DNA of 64,000 bases from Mycobacterium colombiense. GTDB lineage: Bacteria > Actinomycetota > Actinomycetes > Mycobacteriales > Mycobacteriaceae. A program made the position numbers and the translations under genes. The DNA lies in assembly GCF_003284975.1 (NCBI RefSeq), contig NZ_QMEU01000001.1, positions 62,001 to 126,000 on the forward strand. The letters run 5' to 3'. The notes under the pieces were generated by a model, which did no database searches, was not told where the DNA came from, and saw only the letters and a list, made by a program, of their open reading frames with translations. Shown here one piece after another: positions 43,075-51,913 of the stretch; positions within the stretch are counted from its first letter, which is position 1; every line of letters starts with the position of its first letter.

Positions 43075-45462
43075 TTGAGCGAGCGGGCCGACAGCCGGCC
43101 GACACCGCTACACGATTTGCGTGTCGTCGAGATCAGTGACCGGATAGCCGGCAGCTACTGCGGGAAGCTGCTGCTCGACGTCGGCGCGCAGGTGCACAAA
43201 ATCGAGCCACCACAAGGGGATTCGTTGCGGAGCTACACCGCCAGCGGGTCCCCGGTTGCCCGGGGGCGCGCCGCGCCGTTCTTCAGCTACCTCAACGCGG
43301 GCAAGCGCAGCGTGACGTTCGCTCCGGACTCGCAGCGCTACCGCGACGAACTGGCCGGCGCCGACGTCATCGTCGTGACCGCCGGCCGCGCGCGCGCCGC
43401 GACGCTGGGCATCGATCCGGAACGACTGCTGGAACACTCGCCGCGGGCGATCATCGTCACCATCTCCGACTTCGGCTGGGCCGGACCTTACGCGGACCGG
43501 GCCGCCACCGAGTTCACCTTGCAGGCGTGGGCCGGCTCGCCCGGCTTCCGCGGCGACCCCGCCGGTCCGCCGATCGCCATCGGCGGCGATCTCGGCGAGT
43601 ACATGGGCGGCGTGTTCGCCGCCTTCGGCACCCTGGCCCTGCGCCGCCGCGTCGAGCGCGGCGGTCCCGGCGAGCACCTGGACCTGTCCATGCTGGAAGC
43701 GCTGACCACGATGCAGAGCAGTGAATGGCTGCATTCCCAGCTGCTGCGCGTCCCGCCGATCGGGCGCACCACCGAGGTCCCCTCGATCGAACCCGCCAAG
43801 GACGGCTACGTCGGGATCACCATGGTCACCGGTCAACAGTGGCTCGATTTCGCCGCGATGGTGGAATGCCCGCAGCTGGAGGAGATCGAACAGCTGCGGT
43901 TTCAGATCGGCCGGTGGCAATACCGCGACCTGATCCGCGAACAGATCCGTCCCTGGCTGGCCGAACGGACCGTCGCGGAGATCGTCGAACTCGGACAGCT
44001 GTTCCGGCTGCCGATCGCGGCGCTGGGCAATGGTGCCACTATCCGGGAGCTGGAGTACGTGCGCGAGCGCGAGGTCTTCGTCGCCAACCCCGCCGGGTTC
44101 GATCAGCCGCGGCCGCCCTGGCTGATGGCGGCCTGCGCCCCCAGCCCCGTGGGTGATACGCCCCTCGTCGGCGAGGCAGACAACGATTCCCCTTGGCGTC
44201 GTTCGGAATTCGAGGCGGAGCCGGAGCCCGACGGGCTGCCGCTGGCCGGTGTCCGCATCGTCGACCTGACCGCCTTCTGGGCCGGGCCCGCCGCGACCCA
44301 CCTGCTGGCCGCCTTCGGCGCCGACGTCGTCAAGATCGAGTCGATCCAGCGCCCCGACGGCATCCGGTATTCGGGCGGTATGCGCACCGACGTGGAAGAC
44401 TGGTGGGAGTACGGCTGGGTGTTCCACGCGATGAACACCAACAAGCGTTCGGTCACACTGGATTTGGGGTCCGAGCGGGGCCGCGGTCTGTTCACCGAGC
44501 TGGTTGCCGGCGCCGACGTGGTGATCGAGAACTTCTCGCCGCGGGTGATGGAGCAATTCGGGCTGACCGACGACGTGCTGCGCAAGGTCAACCCGAAAGT
44601 GGTGTTCGCCCGGATGCCGGCGTTCGGCGTCGAGGGGCCGTGGCGCGAACGCGTCGGGTTCGCGCCCACCATGGAACAGATCGCGGGCCTGGCCTGGGTG
44701 ACCGGCCTGCCCGACGCGCCTCCGGTGGCACCGCGCGGGGCCTGCGATCCGCTGGCCGGTGTGCACGCCGCATTCGCCGTGCTGGCCGCGCTGAACTTCG
44801 CCGAACGCACTCAGACCGGCCAGCTGGTCGAGCTGCCGATGCTGGAAACCGTGCTCAACGCCACCGCGATTCAGGCGATCGAGTCCGAAGTGTTCGGGGT
44901 GACGTTGAGCCGTCGCGGCAACCGCGGTCATGGCACGGCGATCCAGAACATCTACCGGTGCGCCGGATCCGACGACTGGATCGCGATCACCGTTCGCGAC
45001 GACGCGCAGTGGCGGGCGCTGGTGGAATTGATGGACCGACCGGTGTGGTGCGACGACGAGGAGCTGTCCACCGTCGCCGGGCGGCACCGTCGAGCCGACG
45101 ACGTCGATGGCCGGCTGGCGGACTGGTTCATCGGGCGGCCACGCGATGCGACGGTGGAGCTGTTGGCGGGCGCGGGAATTCCCGCCGCGCCGGTGGTGTC
45201 GCCGTCGCTGGTCACCGACAACCCGCAGCTGCGCGAGCGCGGCTTTTTCGAGGCATTGCATCATGCGAGCACCGGGGTGGGGCTCTACCCCTGCCCGCCG
45301 TTCGCCCGGCTCGCCGGCCAGCAGCGGTGGCTGCTGCGACCGCCGCCGAAGCTGGGCGAGCACAATGAGGAGATCCTGCGCGAAAGGTGCGGGCTGACCG
45401 ACGAAGAACTGACCCGCCTGGCTACCGGCGGGGTGATCGGGACCCGACCCAAGGGCCTATGA
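43075..45462 (+). CDS. Double-domain CaiB/BaiF (class III) CoA-transferase
   Basis: This 795-residue protein has two tandem CaiB/BaiF domains, about 12-375 and about 388-790. Each has the family start (LRVVEISDRIAGSYCG, VRIVDLTAFWAGP) and the catalytic aspartate, Asp172 in GGDLGEYMGG and Asp558 in ACDPLAGVHA. Most class III enzymes are single-domain homodimers; this fused form resembles M. tuberculosis Rv1866 in size and layout. It would move CoA between carboxylic acids without ATP, an alternative to the FadD enzymes nearby. The start is TTG at 43075, with AAGGG about nine bases upstream. The ferredoxin gene follows after 17 bases. Confidence 0.92.
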   Translation: MSERADSRPTPLHDLRVVEISDRIAGSYCGKLLLDVGAQVHKIEPPQGDSLRSYTASGSPVARGRAAPFFSYLNAGKRSVTFAPDSQRYRDELAGADVIVVTAGRARAATLGIDPERLLEHSPRAIIVTISDFGWAGPYADRAATEFTLQAWAGSPGFRGDPAGPPIAIGGDLGEYMGGVFAAFGTLALRRRVERGGPGEHLDLSMLEALTTMQSSEWLHSQLLRVPPIGRTTEVPSIEPAKDGYVGITMVTGQQWLDFAAMVECPQLEEIEQLRFQIGRWQYRDLIREQIRPWLAERTVAEIVELGQLFRLPIAALGNGATIRELEYVREREVFVANPAGFDQPRPPWLMAACAPSPVGDTPLVGEADNDSPWRRSEFEAEPEPDGLPLAGVRIVDLTAFWAGPAATHLLAAFGADVVKIESIQRPDGIRYSGGMRTDVEDWWEYGWVFHAMNTNKRSVTLDLGSERGRGLFTELVAGADVVIENFSPRVMEQFGLTDDVLRKVNPKVVFARMPAFGVEGPWRERVGFAPTMEQIAGLAWVTGLPDAPPVAPRGACDPLAGVHAAFAVLAALNFAERTQTGQLVELPMLETVLNATAIQAIESEVFGVTLSRRGNRGHGTAIQNIYRCAGSDDWIAITVRDDAQWRALVELMDRPVWCDDEELSTVAGRHRRADDVDGRLADWFIGRPRDATVELLAGAGIPAAPVVSPSLVTDNPQLRERGFFEALHHASTGVGLYPCPPFARLAGQQRWLLRPPPKLGEHNEEILRERCGLTDEELTRLATGGVIGTRPKGL

Positions 45463-45479
45463 GAAGTGGAGGGCATCTG

Positions 45480-45671
45480 ATGCGCGTTACGGTCGATGAG
45501 AACCTGTGCGAGGCCAACGGCTTCTGCGAATCGCTTGCGCCGGAAGTGTTCGAGCTGGGCGACGAGGACGTCGTGCAGATCGCGGACGGCCCGGTGCCGC
45601 CGCGTCTGGAGATCGATGTGCGGGCCGCGGTGGACCAATGTCCCAAAGCCGCGCTGCGATTACAGGACTGA
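45480..45671 (+). CDS. Small 3Fe-4S-type ferredoxin
   Basis: The 63-residue ferredoxin has CEANGFC near residue 10 and a final QCP (DQCPKAAL), giving three cluster cysteines with Asn in the variable position, as in the ferredoxin at 33186. GGAGGG lies six bases before the ATG at 45480. It is transcribed after the CoA-transferase and converges on the P450 at 45696, a likely electron acceptor. No reductase lies beside it, so it may share the reductase at 33378. Confidence 0.92.
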   Translation: MRVTVDENLCEANGFCESLAPEVFELGDEDVVQIADGPVPPRLEIDVRAAVDQCPKAALRLQD

Positions 45672-45695
45672 TGCCTGTCGGCCGGCGTCCCTGAC

Positions 45696-46934
45696 TCAGC
45701 GCCGTTCGGTCAGCGAGATGGCCATCTCGTCGAAGATCGACATGTTGGTGGTCAGATTCGGATGGGCCACCTTCGCGGGACCGATCTCGATGTCGTTGCA
45801 GCGCAGCAGCAGCTCGTCGAGGACCGCGCGCAGTTCGGCCCGGGCGAGCATCGCGCCCAGGCAGTGGTGCGGCCCGCCGCCGCCGAACGCCACGTGCGGG
45901 TTGGGCTGCCGGCCGATGTCGAAGGCGAACGGCGAGGAGAAGACCTCCTCGTCGCGGTTGGCCGAACGCAGCGTCGACACCACGCGTTCGCCCTTGGCGA
46001 TGTGCTGGCCGTCCATCTCGACGTCGACCTTCGCGGTGCGCGTCCAGTACGCCACCGGTGACGCCCAGCGCAACACCTCCTCGACCGCGCTGGCCCGCAG
46101 GTCTTCCCGCTCGCGATAGCGTTCCATCTGCTCGGGGTTGGCGACGAACGCCTGCAGCCCGATGGCCAGCGCGTTCTTGGTGGTGTCGCTGCCGGCGAAA
46201 GCCAGCACGAAGAAGAAGAACTCGAGTTCGTTTTCGGGCAGGCTGAACTGCTCGCCGTCGTCGCCGGTGATCACCGCGGACGCCAGGGTGCTCCAGATGT
46301 CGTCGGTGGGGTTGCGTCGCTTTTCAGCGGTGAGCTCCATCGCGTACGCGAAGACCGAGGCGAAGAGCTCGGTTTCGACATGCCCGCTCGGCTGCTCCTC
46401 GGGCGCAAGCGCCTTCAGGATGCGGTCGAACAGCTCGAAGATCCGCGGCCGGTCCTCCTCGGGGATGCCGATGATGTCGCCGATGACCGTCATCGGTAGC
46501 GCGTCGGCGACGTCGGAGATCCAGTCCCCACCGCCCCGGGCGAGCAGGCCGTCGATCATCCGCGCGGCGCGCGCCCGGATGCCGTTCTCCAGCTTGGCGA
46601 TCGCGCGCGGGTTGAAGGCGCCTGCGATCAGCTTGCGGCGCTTGTTCAGGTCCGGCGGATCCAGCGTGATGATCGTCGGGGATGCCGAGAACATGGCGAC
46701 CGGTTGAATGAGCGGGCCGTCGGCCGCGGTGAACGAGTCGGTGTCGCGATGCAGGCGGACCGCATGCCGGTGTTTGGTGGCGACCCAGAATTGGCGCTGG
46801 ACGGTGTCGGCGACGCCCGGCGTCAGGTCGTGGCGAAACAGCGGCCTGGTACGCCGCAACTCGGCGAACAGTTCGTCGGGAAAACCGTTACGCCACAAAG
46901 CGAAATCGGAAAGGTCCACCGCAGCGGCAGTCAT
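45696..46934 (-). CDS. Cytochrome P450 (complete)
   Basis: This 412-residue P450 has AGSDTT at 247-252, E286-x2-R289 and the heme loop FGGGPHHCLG at 350-359 with Cys358. The ATG at 46934 was chosen because GGGGG lies five bases upstream; an ATG at 46946 and a TTG at 46994 are alternatives. It converges on the ferredoxin gene and is divergent from the Rieske gene at 47088. The heme-loop and I-helix sequences differ clearly from the P450s at 1, 12290 and 18855, so it belongs to another subfamily. Confidence 0.95.
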   Translation of the reverse strand: MTAAAVDLSDFALWRNGFPDELFAELRRTRPLFRHDLTPGVADTVQRQFWVATKHRHAVRLHRDTDSFTAADGPLIQPVAMFSASPTIITLDPPDLNKRRKLIAGAFNPRAIAKLENGIRARAARMIDGLLARGGGDWISDVADALPMTVIGDIIGIPEEDRPRIFELFDRILKALAPEEQPSGHVETELFASVFAYAMELTAEKRRNPTDDIWSTLASAVITGDDGEQFSLPENELEFFFFVLAFAGSDTTKNALAIGLQAFVANPEQMERYREREDLRASAVEEVLRWASPVAYWTRTAKVDVEMDGQHIAKGERVVSTLRSANRDEEVFSSPFAFDIGRQPNPHVAFGGGGPHHCLGAMLARAELRAVLDELLLRCNDIEIGPAKVAHPNLTTNMSIFDEMAISLTERR

Positions 46935-46995
46935 GCGAACCCCCATTGGCTCCGACGCCACGCCACGCCCGGGCGGCGGCGCGTTGACGTTCAAT

Positions 46996-47015
46996 GCTTA
47001 AAATAGTAAAAATAG
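46996..47015 (-). promoter_or_regulatory. AT-rich promoter element of P450
   Basis: GCTTAAAATAGTAAAAATAG is far more AT-rich than its surroundings. Read on the minus strand it contains TTTACTATTTTAAGC, closely matching TTTACTATGTTAGAG at 40482-40496. It probably holds the -10 region of the P450, and perhaps of the divergent Rieske gene. Confidence 0.5.
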
Positions 47016-47087
47016 ACCTTAGTCGTCGAAACGCGGTGAGTTAAGAGCGGCCCACATGCGCCCGGCCGCGTGGGAAACGGAGTTCTC

Positions 47088-48197
47088 GTGACGAATACGA
47101 TTTCAGAATCAGACCCTTCGGAACGCGAGTTCGGGCAGGCCGGCATCGCGCTGTCGACCTACCGTTTCCCGACGGGCTGGTTCATCGTCGCTTTCGGCAC
47201 CGATCTGGCTCCCGGGCAGGTCCGGCGCGCGCACTACTTCGGCGAGGAGTTGGTGCTGTTCCGCACGGAGTCGGGCCAGGTGCACGTGATGGAGGCCTAC
47301 TGCCAGCACCTTGGCGCCAACCTGGGGGTCGGCGGCACCGTGGAGGGCGAGAACATCGTCTGCCCGTGGCACGGTTGGCAGTGGCGCGGCGACGGAACCA
47401 ACGCGCTGATTCCCTACAGCAAGATCGCCTGCAAGAACAACGTCCGCATCCGCACCTATCCAAGCATGGAGTGGTATGGCTTCGTCCTGGCCTGGCACGA
47501 GCGCCACGGCCGGGCGCCGTACTGGCAGCCGCCCGTGCTGCCCGAACTGGAGACCAACGAGTACTACCCACTGCACCCGCACAGCCAGATGCTGAATCGG
47601 GTCAAGGTGCACCCGCAGATGATCATCGAGAACGCCGCCGACCCGTATCACGTGCAATACGTGCACAAGGCGGCCAACCCGGCCACTACGGCGTCATTCG
47701 AGGTCGCGGGGTATCACCTGCACGCCACGGTCAGCGCGCACTTCGGCGGCGGCCGCGGGTCGACGTGGCTGACGCCCGACGGGCCGGTCGACGCGAAGAT
47801 CATCTACGACAACTACTCGCTGGGCCTGGGCATCGTGCGCTTCCCCAGCGAATTGGTGGCCACCATCGAGGTGACCGGGCAGACCCCCGTCGACGAGGAC
47901 TACACCGATTACTTCTACACCCAGGCGTCCGTCCGCGAGCCCGGCGACAGCGGTGACGTGCCCACCGGACGCGCCGCGAAGTTCCTGGCGCTGCAGCAAG
48001 AGGTCATCAAGCAGGACTTCTTCACCTGGGAGAACATGAAGTACCTGGAGAAGCCGAACCTGGCGCCCGAAGAGGCACACGACTACGCGGCCCTGCGCCG
48101 GTGGGCGCACCGCTTCTACCCGGGGGAGCAACCGTCGCCCTCCGACTTCGGTTACACCGCCGACGGCGAGCCCGACCCGGCGGCCGCCAAAGCTTGA
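47088..48197 (+). CDS. Rieske non-heme iron oxygenase, KshA-like
   Basis: The 369-residue oxygenase has Rieske ligands C72-x-H74 and C92-x2-H95 (CPWHGW), and iron-site residues N182, D185, H188 and H193 in ENAADPYHVQYVH. It is a relative of the enzyme at 4729-5736, with similar N-terminal motifs (TGWFIVAFGTDL against TGWFMVGWSPQF). GGAG lies five bases before the GTG at 47088. It would hydroxylate a ring substrate with electrons from a separate reductase. The acyl-CoA synthetase follows after 18 bases. Confidence 0.92.
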   Translation: MTNTISESDPSEREFGQAGIALSTYRFPTGWFIVAFGTDLAPGQVRRAHYFGEELVLFRTESGQVHVMEAYCQHLGANLGVGGTVEGENIVCPWHGWQWRGDGTNALIPYSKIACKNNVRIRTYPSMEWYGFVLAWHERHGRAPYWQPPVLPELETNEYYPLHPHSQMLNRVKVHPQMIIENAADPYHVQYVHKAANPATTASFEVAGYHLHATVSAHFGGGRGSTWLTPDGPVDAKIIYDNYSLGLGIVRFPSELVATIEVTGQTPVDEDYTDYFYTQASVREPGDSGDVPTGRAAKFLALQQEVIKQDFFTWENMKYLEKPNLAPEEAHDYAALRRWAHRFYPGEQPSPSDFGYTADGEPDPAAAKA

Positions 48198-48215
48198 CCA
48201 GAGCCACCCAGACCG

Positions 48216-49802
48216 ATGTGCGCTGACCGCGTGGGGTCCGTGGGGCCCGCCGATTTCGGCGTCGACCGTTTCACCGTGCCGGCCGTGCTTGATCACCGCG
48301 CGCGGCAGTATCCCGACCGGGTGATGATGTCGATCGCCGGCATCGACGTGACCTTCGAGCAGATGCGCCAGCGGTCTTGCGCGGCGGCAAAGGTGTTGAG
48401 CGACTTGGGAGTCGGACGGGGTGACCGCATCGCGTTGTTCACCGGCACGTGTCCGGAATGGGTCTACTTCTGGCTGGGTGCGGCGCGGATCGGTGCGGTG
48501 AGCGCGGCGATCAATGCCGCGAACAAAGGCGACTTCCTGTTGCACGCCCTGCGGCGCTCACACGCCAAGGTGATGCTGACCGACGCCGAACGCCGGCCCC
48601 GCGCCGCCGAGGTCGCCGACGCGGCGGAGAGCCTGACGAACATTGTGGTGCAAGGTGAGTCACTGACCGCGACATTGAGACAACATGCCGGCGACGCGTC
48701 GTTCGGTGACCCGGGCGAGGCCGACGACCTCGCCTGCCTGTTCTACACCTCGGGCACCACCGGCCCGTCCAAAGCGGTCGCCACGACATGGCACTACCTG
48801 TTTTCCGTGGCAGCCACCGTCTCATCGGCCTGGCAATTACGCGAGGGCGAGGTGTTGTGGACGGCGATGCCGTTGTTTCACCTCAGTGCGGCACCCAGCA
48901 TCCTGGCACCCATGCTGGTCGGCGCAACGACGGTGCTGGCCGCGTCTTTTCACCCCGCCGAGGTATGGGACGACGTACGCGCCCGCGGCGCGGTCGGGTT
49001 CGCCGGTGCCGGGGCCATGGTCGCGATGCTGCGGAATCTGCCCGCGGATCCGGATGACGCACGGTTGCCGCTGCGGTTCATCTCCGCCGCGCCGATCGAC
49101 GCAAACTCCTACCGGGGCATCGAAAAGCGTTACGGCTGCCGCATTGTCACGATGTATGGGCTCACCGAGGCTTTTCCCATCGCCCTCAAGTCGGTCGCCG
49201 AGGACGGGGTTCCCGGGACCTCGGGCCGGCCGAATCCCGACTTCGAGGTGCGGATCCTCGACGAGCACGGCAATCCACTGCCCGCCGACTCCGTGGGTGA
49301 AATCGCCTGTCGGCCCAGGTATCCGCACGTGATGAGCGAGGGCTACGTTGGCGCGGATTCGCGGATGGAGCCGCATCCAGAATGGTTTCGCACCGGCGAT
49401 CTCGGGCGGCTCGATCGTGACCAGAATCTGACCTATGTGGACCGCATCAAGGATGCATTGCGCCGGCGCGGTGAGAATATCTCTTCGGTCGAGGTGGAGG
49501 CCGTTGTCGCGAGTCATCCCGCCGTGGCCGAGGCCGCCGCGGTCGGCGTGCCCAGCGAGCTGGGCGAGGACGACGTGCTGGTGGTCGTCACGCTGCGGCC
49601 CGGCGCCACACTGGATTTCGCGGAACTGCTCGACTTCTGCTCCGCCCGCATGCCGTACTTCTGCGTGCCGCGATTCGTGGAGACCGTGAGCGAACTGCCG
49701 AAGAACGTGATCGGCCGGATACGCAAAGATTTATTGCGCGAACGCGGCGTCAGTCCGAGGGCCTGGGATCGTGAAAGTAGTGGGTATGTCGTTCGCCGTT
49801 AG
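48216..49802 (+). CDS. Acyl-CoA synthetase (FadD type)
   Basis: This 528-residue adenylate-forming enzyme has the P-loop YTSGTTGPSK at 177-186, MPLFHLSAAPSIL, the adenylate motif TMYGLTEAF, the hinge region VDRIKDALRRRGENISSVEVE and the C-terminal KNVIGRIRKDLLR. The last segments resemble the crotonobetaine-CoA ligase branch. It would activate the acid product of the local pathway. It is the third FadD gene in the window and belongs with the Rieske oxygenase just upstream and the NTF2-like and hydratase genes downstream. Confidence 0.93.
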   Translation: MCADRVGSVGPADFGVDRFTVPAVLDHRARQYPDRVMMSIAGIDVTFEQMRQRSCAAAKVLSDLGVGRGDRIALFTGTCPEWVYFWLGAARIGAVSAAINAANKGDFLLHALRRSHAKVMLTDAERRPRAAEVADAAESLTNIVVQGESLTATLRQHAGDASFGDPGEADDLACLFYTSGTTGPSKAVATTWHYLFSVAATVSSAWQLREGEVLWTAMPLFHLSAAPSILAPMLVGATTVLAASFHPAEVWDDVRARGAVGFAGAGAMVAMLRNLPADPDDARLPLRFISAAPIDANSYRGIEKRYGCRIVTMYGLTEAFPIALKSVAEDGVPGTSGRPNPDFEVRILDEHGNPLPADSVGEIACRPRYPHVMSEGYVGADSRMEPHPEWFRTGDLGRLDRDQNLTYVDRIKDALRRRGENISSVEVEAVVASHPAVAEAAAVGVPSELGEDDVLVVVTLRPGATLDFAELLDFCSARMPYFCVPRFVETVSELPKNVIGRIRKDLLRERGVSPRAWDRESSGYVVRR

Positions 49803-49806
49803 GTTC

Positions 49807-49844
49807 CGTTAATGTCACGTGATAGTCGACGAGTTGCATTAACG
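49807..49844. promoter_or_regulatory. 8-bp inverted repeat between synthetase and NTF2-like gene
   Basis: Arms CGTTAATG (49807-49814) and CATTAACG (49837-49844) are perfect complements around 22 bases. They lie just after the synthetase stop and 50 bases before the next start. They could be an operator or part of a transcript-end structure; no T-run follows. Confidence 0.4.
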
Positions 49845-49893
49845 TCCCGTCAGCCCATTGTCGGCAGTGAATTCTCCAGAGAGGCTGGAAGCG

Positions 49894-50319
49894 ATGACCA
49901 TGACCTATCAAGAACAGCAAATGCTGCAAGCCGCTACCGGACGCGCTGCCATCCTCGATCTGAACGCCCGGCACAATCGGGCCTACTCCGACGGCGATCG
50001 CGACCGCTGGGTGTCCACTTTCCGTCATTCCGGTGCCAGCTATACCCGCGACGGTGAGCTGTTCAGCGACTTGCGGGCGGCCTTCGACGGTGGCGACGGT
50101 CAACGACTGGTCACGGTCGATCATGAGATCAGCGTCGACGGGGTCAACGCGACTCAGCACTGTGTCGCCGTGCTTTTCGCCGCGATTTATGGCGACACCA
50201 CGCTGCGGGCCACCGGGACTTTCCGCGACACATTGATCTACGAGCGGGGCGGCTGGTACTTCACTTCGCGTGCCTTGCAGTGGGATTCCGTCCCGAGCCG
50301 CCACCCCCTCGTGATGTGA
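49894..50319 (+). CDS. SnoaL/NTF2-like protein
   Basis: This 141-residue protein is the third NTF2-like member in the window, with ILDLNARHNRAYSDGDRDRWVSTFRHSGAS near the N-terminus and FRDTLIYERGGWYFTSRALQWDSV near the C-terminus. It resembles the SnoaL_4 branch. The ATG at 49894 follows GGAAGCG. It is followed after 13 bases by the first half of a split MaoC-type hydratase, so hydration, isomerisation or aldol-type chemistry on a CoA ester is plausible. Confidence 0.86.
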   Translation: MTMTYQEQQMLQAATGRAAILDLNARHNRAYSDGDRDRWVSTFRHSGASYTRDGELFSDLRAAFDGGDGQRLVTVDHEISVDGVNATQHCVAVLFAAIYGDTTLRATGTFRDTLIYERGGWYFTSRALQWDSVPSRHPLVM

Positions 50320-50332
50320 GTGGCACCGATAC

Positions 50333-50863
50333 GTGGAGCAGGATTTCGGTCAGCGGCTGGCCTTCGGCACCTATGGCGATGCGCTGCGGATGGTCGGTGC
50401 GCGAAGCGAGCCGCGCGTCGCCGGAACCGCGGTCAGCGCCGCACGCATCCAGATGTTCGCTGCGATGGTGCGCGACGCTAATCGCTCCTACTGGGACCCG
50501 GAGTTCGCCCGGCGGCAGTGGGGAGGATTACTCGCGCCGCCCGCGCTGTTGATGGGCTGGCTGATCGCACCGCCCTGGCAACCCGGGGGAAGCGGCACCG
50601 CTTCGTTGATCGCCCTGCGGGTGCCGCTGCCCGGTACCACATTTATCAACGCCGCCAACGAGGTTGAGTTCCCCGAGCCCATCGTCGAAGGCGACGTGCT
50701 GACCGCAGTCGACGAACTGGTCTCGGTATCACCGGAAAAGCGGACGCGACTGGGCGTCGGCCATTTCGTCGAGACGCTGGAGACCTATCGCCGCCAGGAC
50801 AACACCGTGGTCGCCACCAATCGCAATACCTTGTTCCGCTTCACCCCAGGGCCCGCGTCGTGA
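50333..50863 (+). CDS. FAS1-DH/MaoC-like hotdog protein, first subunit of split hydratase
   Basis: The 176-residue protein matches the N-terminal-type MaoC hotdog (FAS1-dehydratase-like) subunit. Typical parts are VSAARIQMFAAMVRDANRSYWD, GLLAPPALLMGWLI and the late VGHFVETLETYRRQDNTVVATNRNTLFRF. In split hydratases this subunit shapes the acyl pocket and the catalytic motif lies in the partner. The GTG at 50333 is the only start after an upstream stop. The partner gene overlaps its end by four bases. Confidence 0.85.
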   Translation: MEQDFGQRLAFGTYGDALRMVGARSEPRVAGTAVSAARIQMFAAMVRDANRSYWDPEFARRQWGGLLAPPALLMGWLIAPPWQPGGSGTASLIALRVPLPGTTFINAANEVEFPEPIVEGDVLTAVDELVSVSPEKRTRLGVGHFVETLETYRRQDNTVVATNRNTLFRFTPGPAS

Positions 50864-51315
50864 CCGGCGACGGCCTGGACTGGGCGATGATCACCGTTCC
50901 CGTCGACCTGCCGGAAGTGATCGACCACATCAGCTACCAGCGGGTGGTGGAGAACGCCGGGGCGACTTGGGATTATTTCCCCGGCCATTTCGACCCGACA
51001 TACGCTCAGGCGCAGGGCAATCCGACGATTTACGTCAACACGATGCACCTGGCCGGGTTCGCCGACCGCGTCGCGACCGACTGGGCGGGCCCGCGCTCGC
51101 GCGTGGTTCGCCGGTCCATGCGCCTGGCCGCGTCGGTGTACGCCGGCGACACGATGATCGGCCGGGGGCGGGCCGTGGCGAAGCGCCGGGACACCTCGGT
51201 GGACCCGCCGCGCTGCCTGGTCGACGTCGAAATCCGGGTGACCAATCAGCATGGCGCGCTGTGCTGTCCGGTCGAGCTGACGTTGCAGGTGCCCGGATCT
51301 TCCGGCGATGGATGA
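50860..51315 (+). CDS. MaoC-like hotdog protein, second subunit of split hydratase
   Basis: This 151-residue hotdog protein has the hydratase-2 region as ATWDYFPGHFDPTYAQAQG, where Asp and His occupy the positions of the catalytic pair, followed by YVNTMHLAGFADRVATDW. Together with the previous gene it would form an alpha/beta enoyl-CoA hydratase, as ChsH1-ChsH2 do in steroid side-chain degradation. It overlaps both its upstream partner and the following gene by a few bases. Confidence 0.85.
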   Translation: MTGDGLDWAMITVPVDLPEVIDHISYQRVVENAGATWDYFPGHFDPTYAQAQGNPTIYVNTMHLAGFADRVATDWAGPRSRVVRRSMRLAASVYAGDTMIGRGRAVAKRRDTSVDPPRCLVDVEIRVTNQHGALCCPVELTLQVPGSSGDG

Positions 51316-51838
51316 CGTCGGCGAGCTGCATCTGGCGGTGTGCCGCCGCTTCGGCGAAGCCGTCGGCTCGGCGAACGGGAACTGGGACCGGCCTTCGCCT
51401 TGTGATGCGTGGGACGCTCGGGCGGTTCTCGAGCACGTGATCGGCTTTCACGACGTACTTCTATTGCGCCCGTTGGGGTTTAAGCCCGATCGTCCCCGAG
51501 AAGACCCGCAGGAGCGATGGCGACTGACCTATGACGCTCTGTTGACGGCGTTCGAATCGGGTCGAGCGACACAACTTGACGAGTACCGGCTGGTGCCGAA
51601 CTTGACCCGTGATGTCCTGGTGCATACCTGGGACCTCGCCCGCGCGGTGGGCGCCGATGACGGCCTGGACCCCGCGTGGTGTGAACTGTTCTGCGCCGGC
51701 CTTCCGGAAGATCTGCAGGCCTTGGCCGCGTCCGGGATGTTCGGCGCGCCGGTCATGATCGGCGACGAGACCGATGCGCAGGCGAAGCTTTTGGCGCGCC
51801 TTGGCCGCGACCCGTGGTGGAAACCGGAGACCTCATAG
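51308..51838 (+). CDS. DinB/maleylpyruvate-isomerase-fold protein (TIGR03086-like)
   Basis: The 176-residue protein has the four-helix DinB fold, with the metal-type histidines in VLEHVIGFHD (about 39-48) and LVHTWDLARAVG (about 103-114), and the PSPCDAWDARAVL opening. Members include mycothiol-dependent maleylpyruvate isomerase and many uncharacterised mycobacterial proteins. It overlaps the hydratase by eight bases and so belongs to the same operon. A thiol-dependent isomerisation or detoxification of a pathway intermediate is possible but not shown. Confidence 0.85.
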   Translation: MDDVGELHLAVCRRFGEAVGSANGNWDRPSPCDAWDARAVLEHVIGFHDVLLLRPLGFKPDRPREDPQERWRLTYDALLTAFESGRATQLDEYRLVPNLTRDVLVHTWDLARAVGADDGLDPAWCELFCAGLPEDLQALAASGMFGAPVMIGDETDAQAKLLARLGRDPWWKPETS

Positions 51839-51913
51839 AGGTATCTGCGCACACCACATTGGGGCCGCGGATCGGGGAGGCCGTTTGTCGGTGGTGGCTG
51901 CGATGATGGCGTC

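Noticed and set aside
43108..45363. A 751-codon minus-strand frame opposite the CoA-transferase
   Set aside because: The plus-strand frame is an intact double CaiB protein with catalytic residues; the antisense frame has only composition-driven openness.
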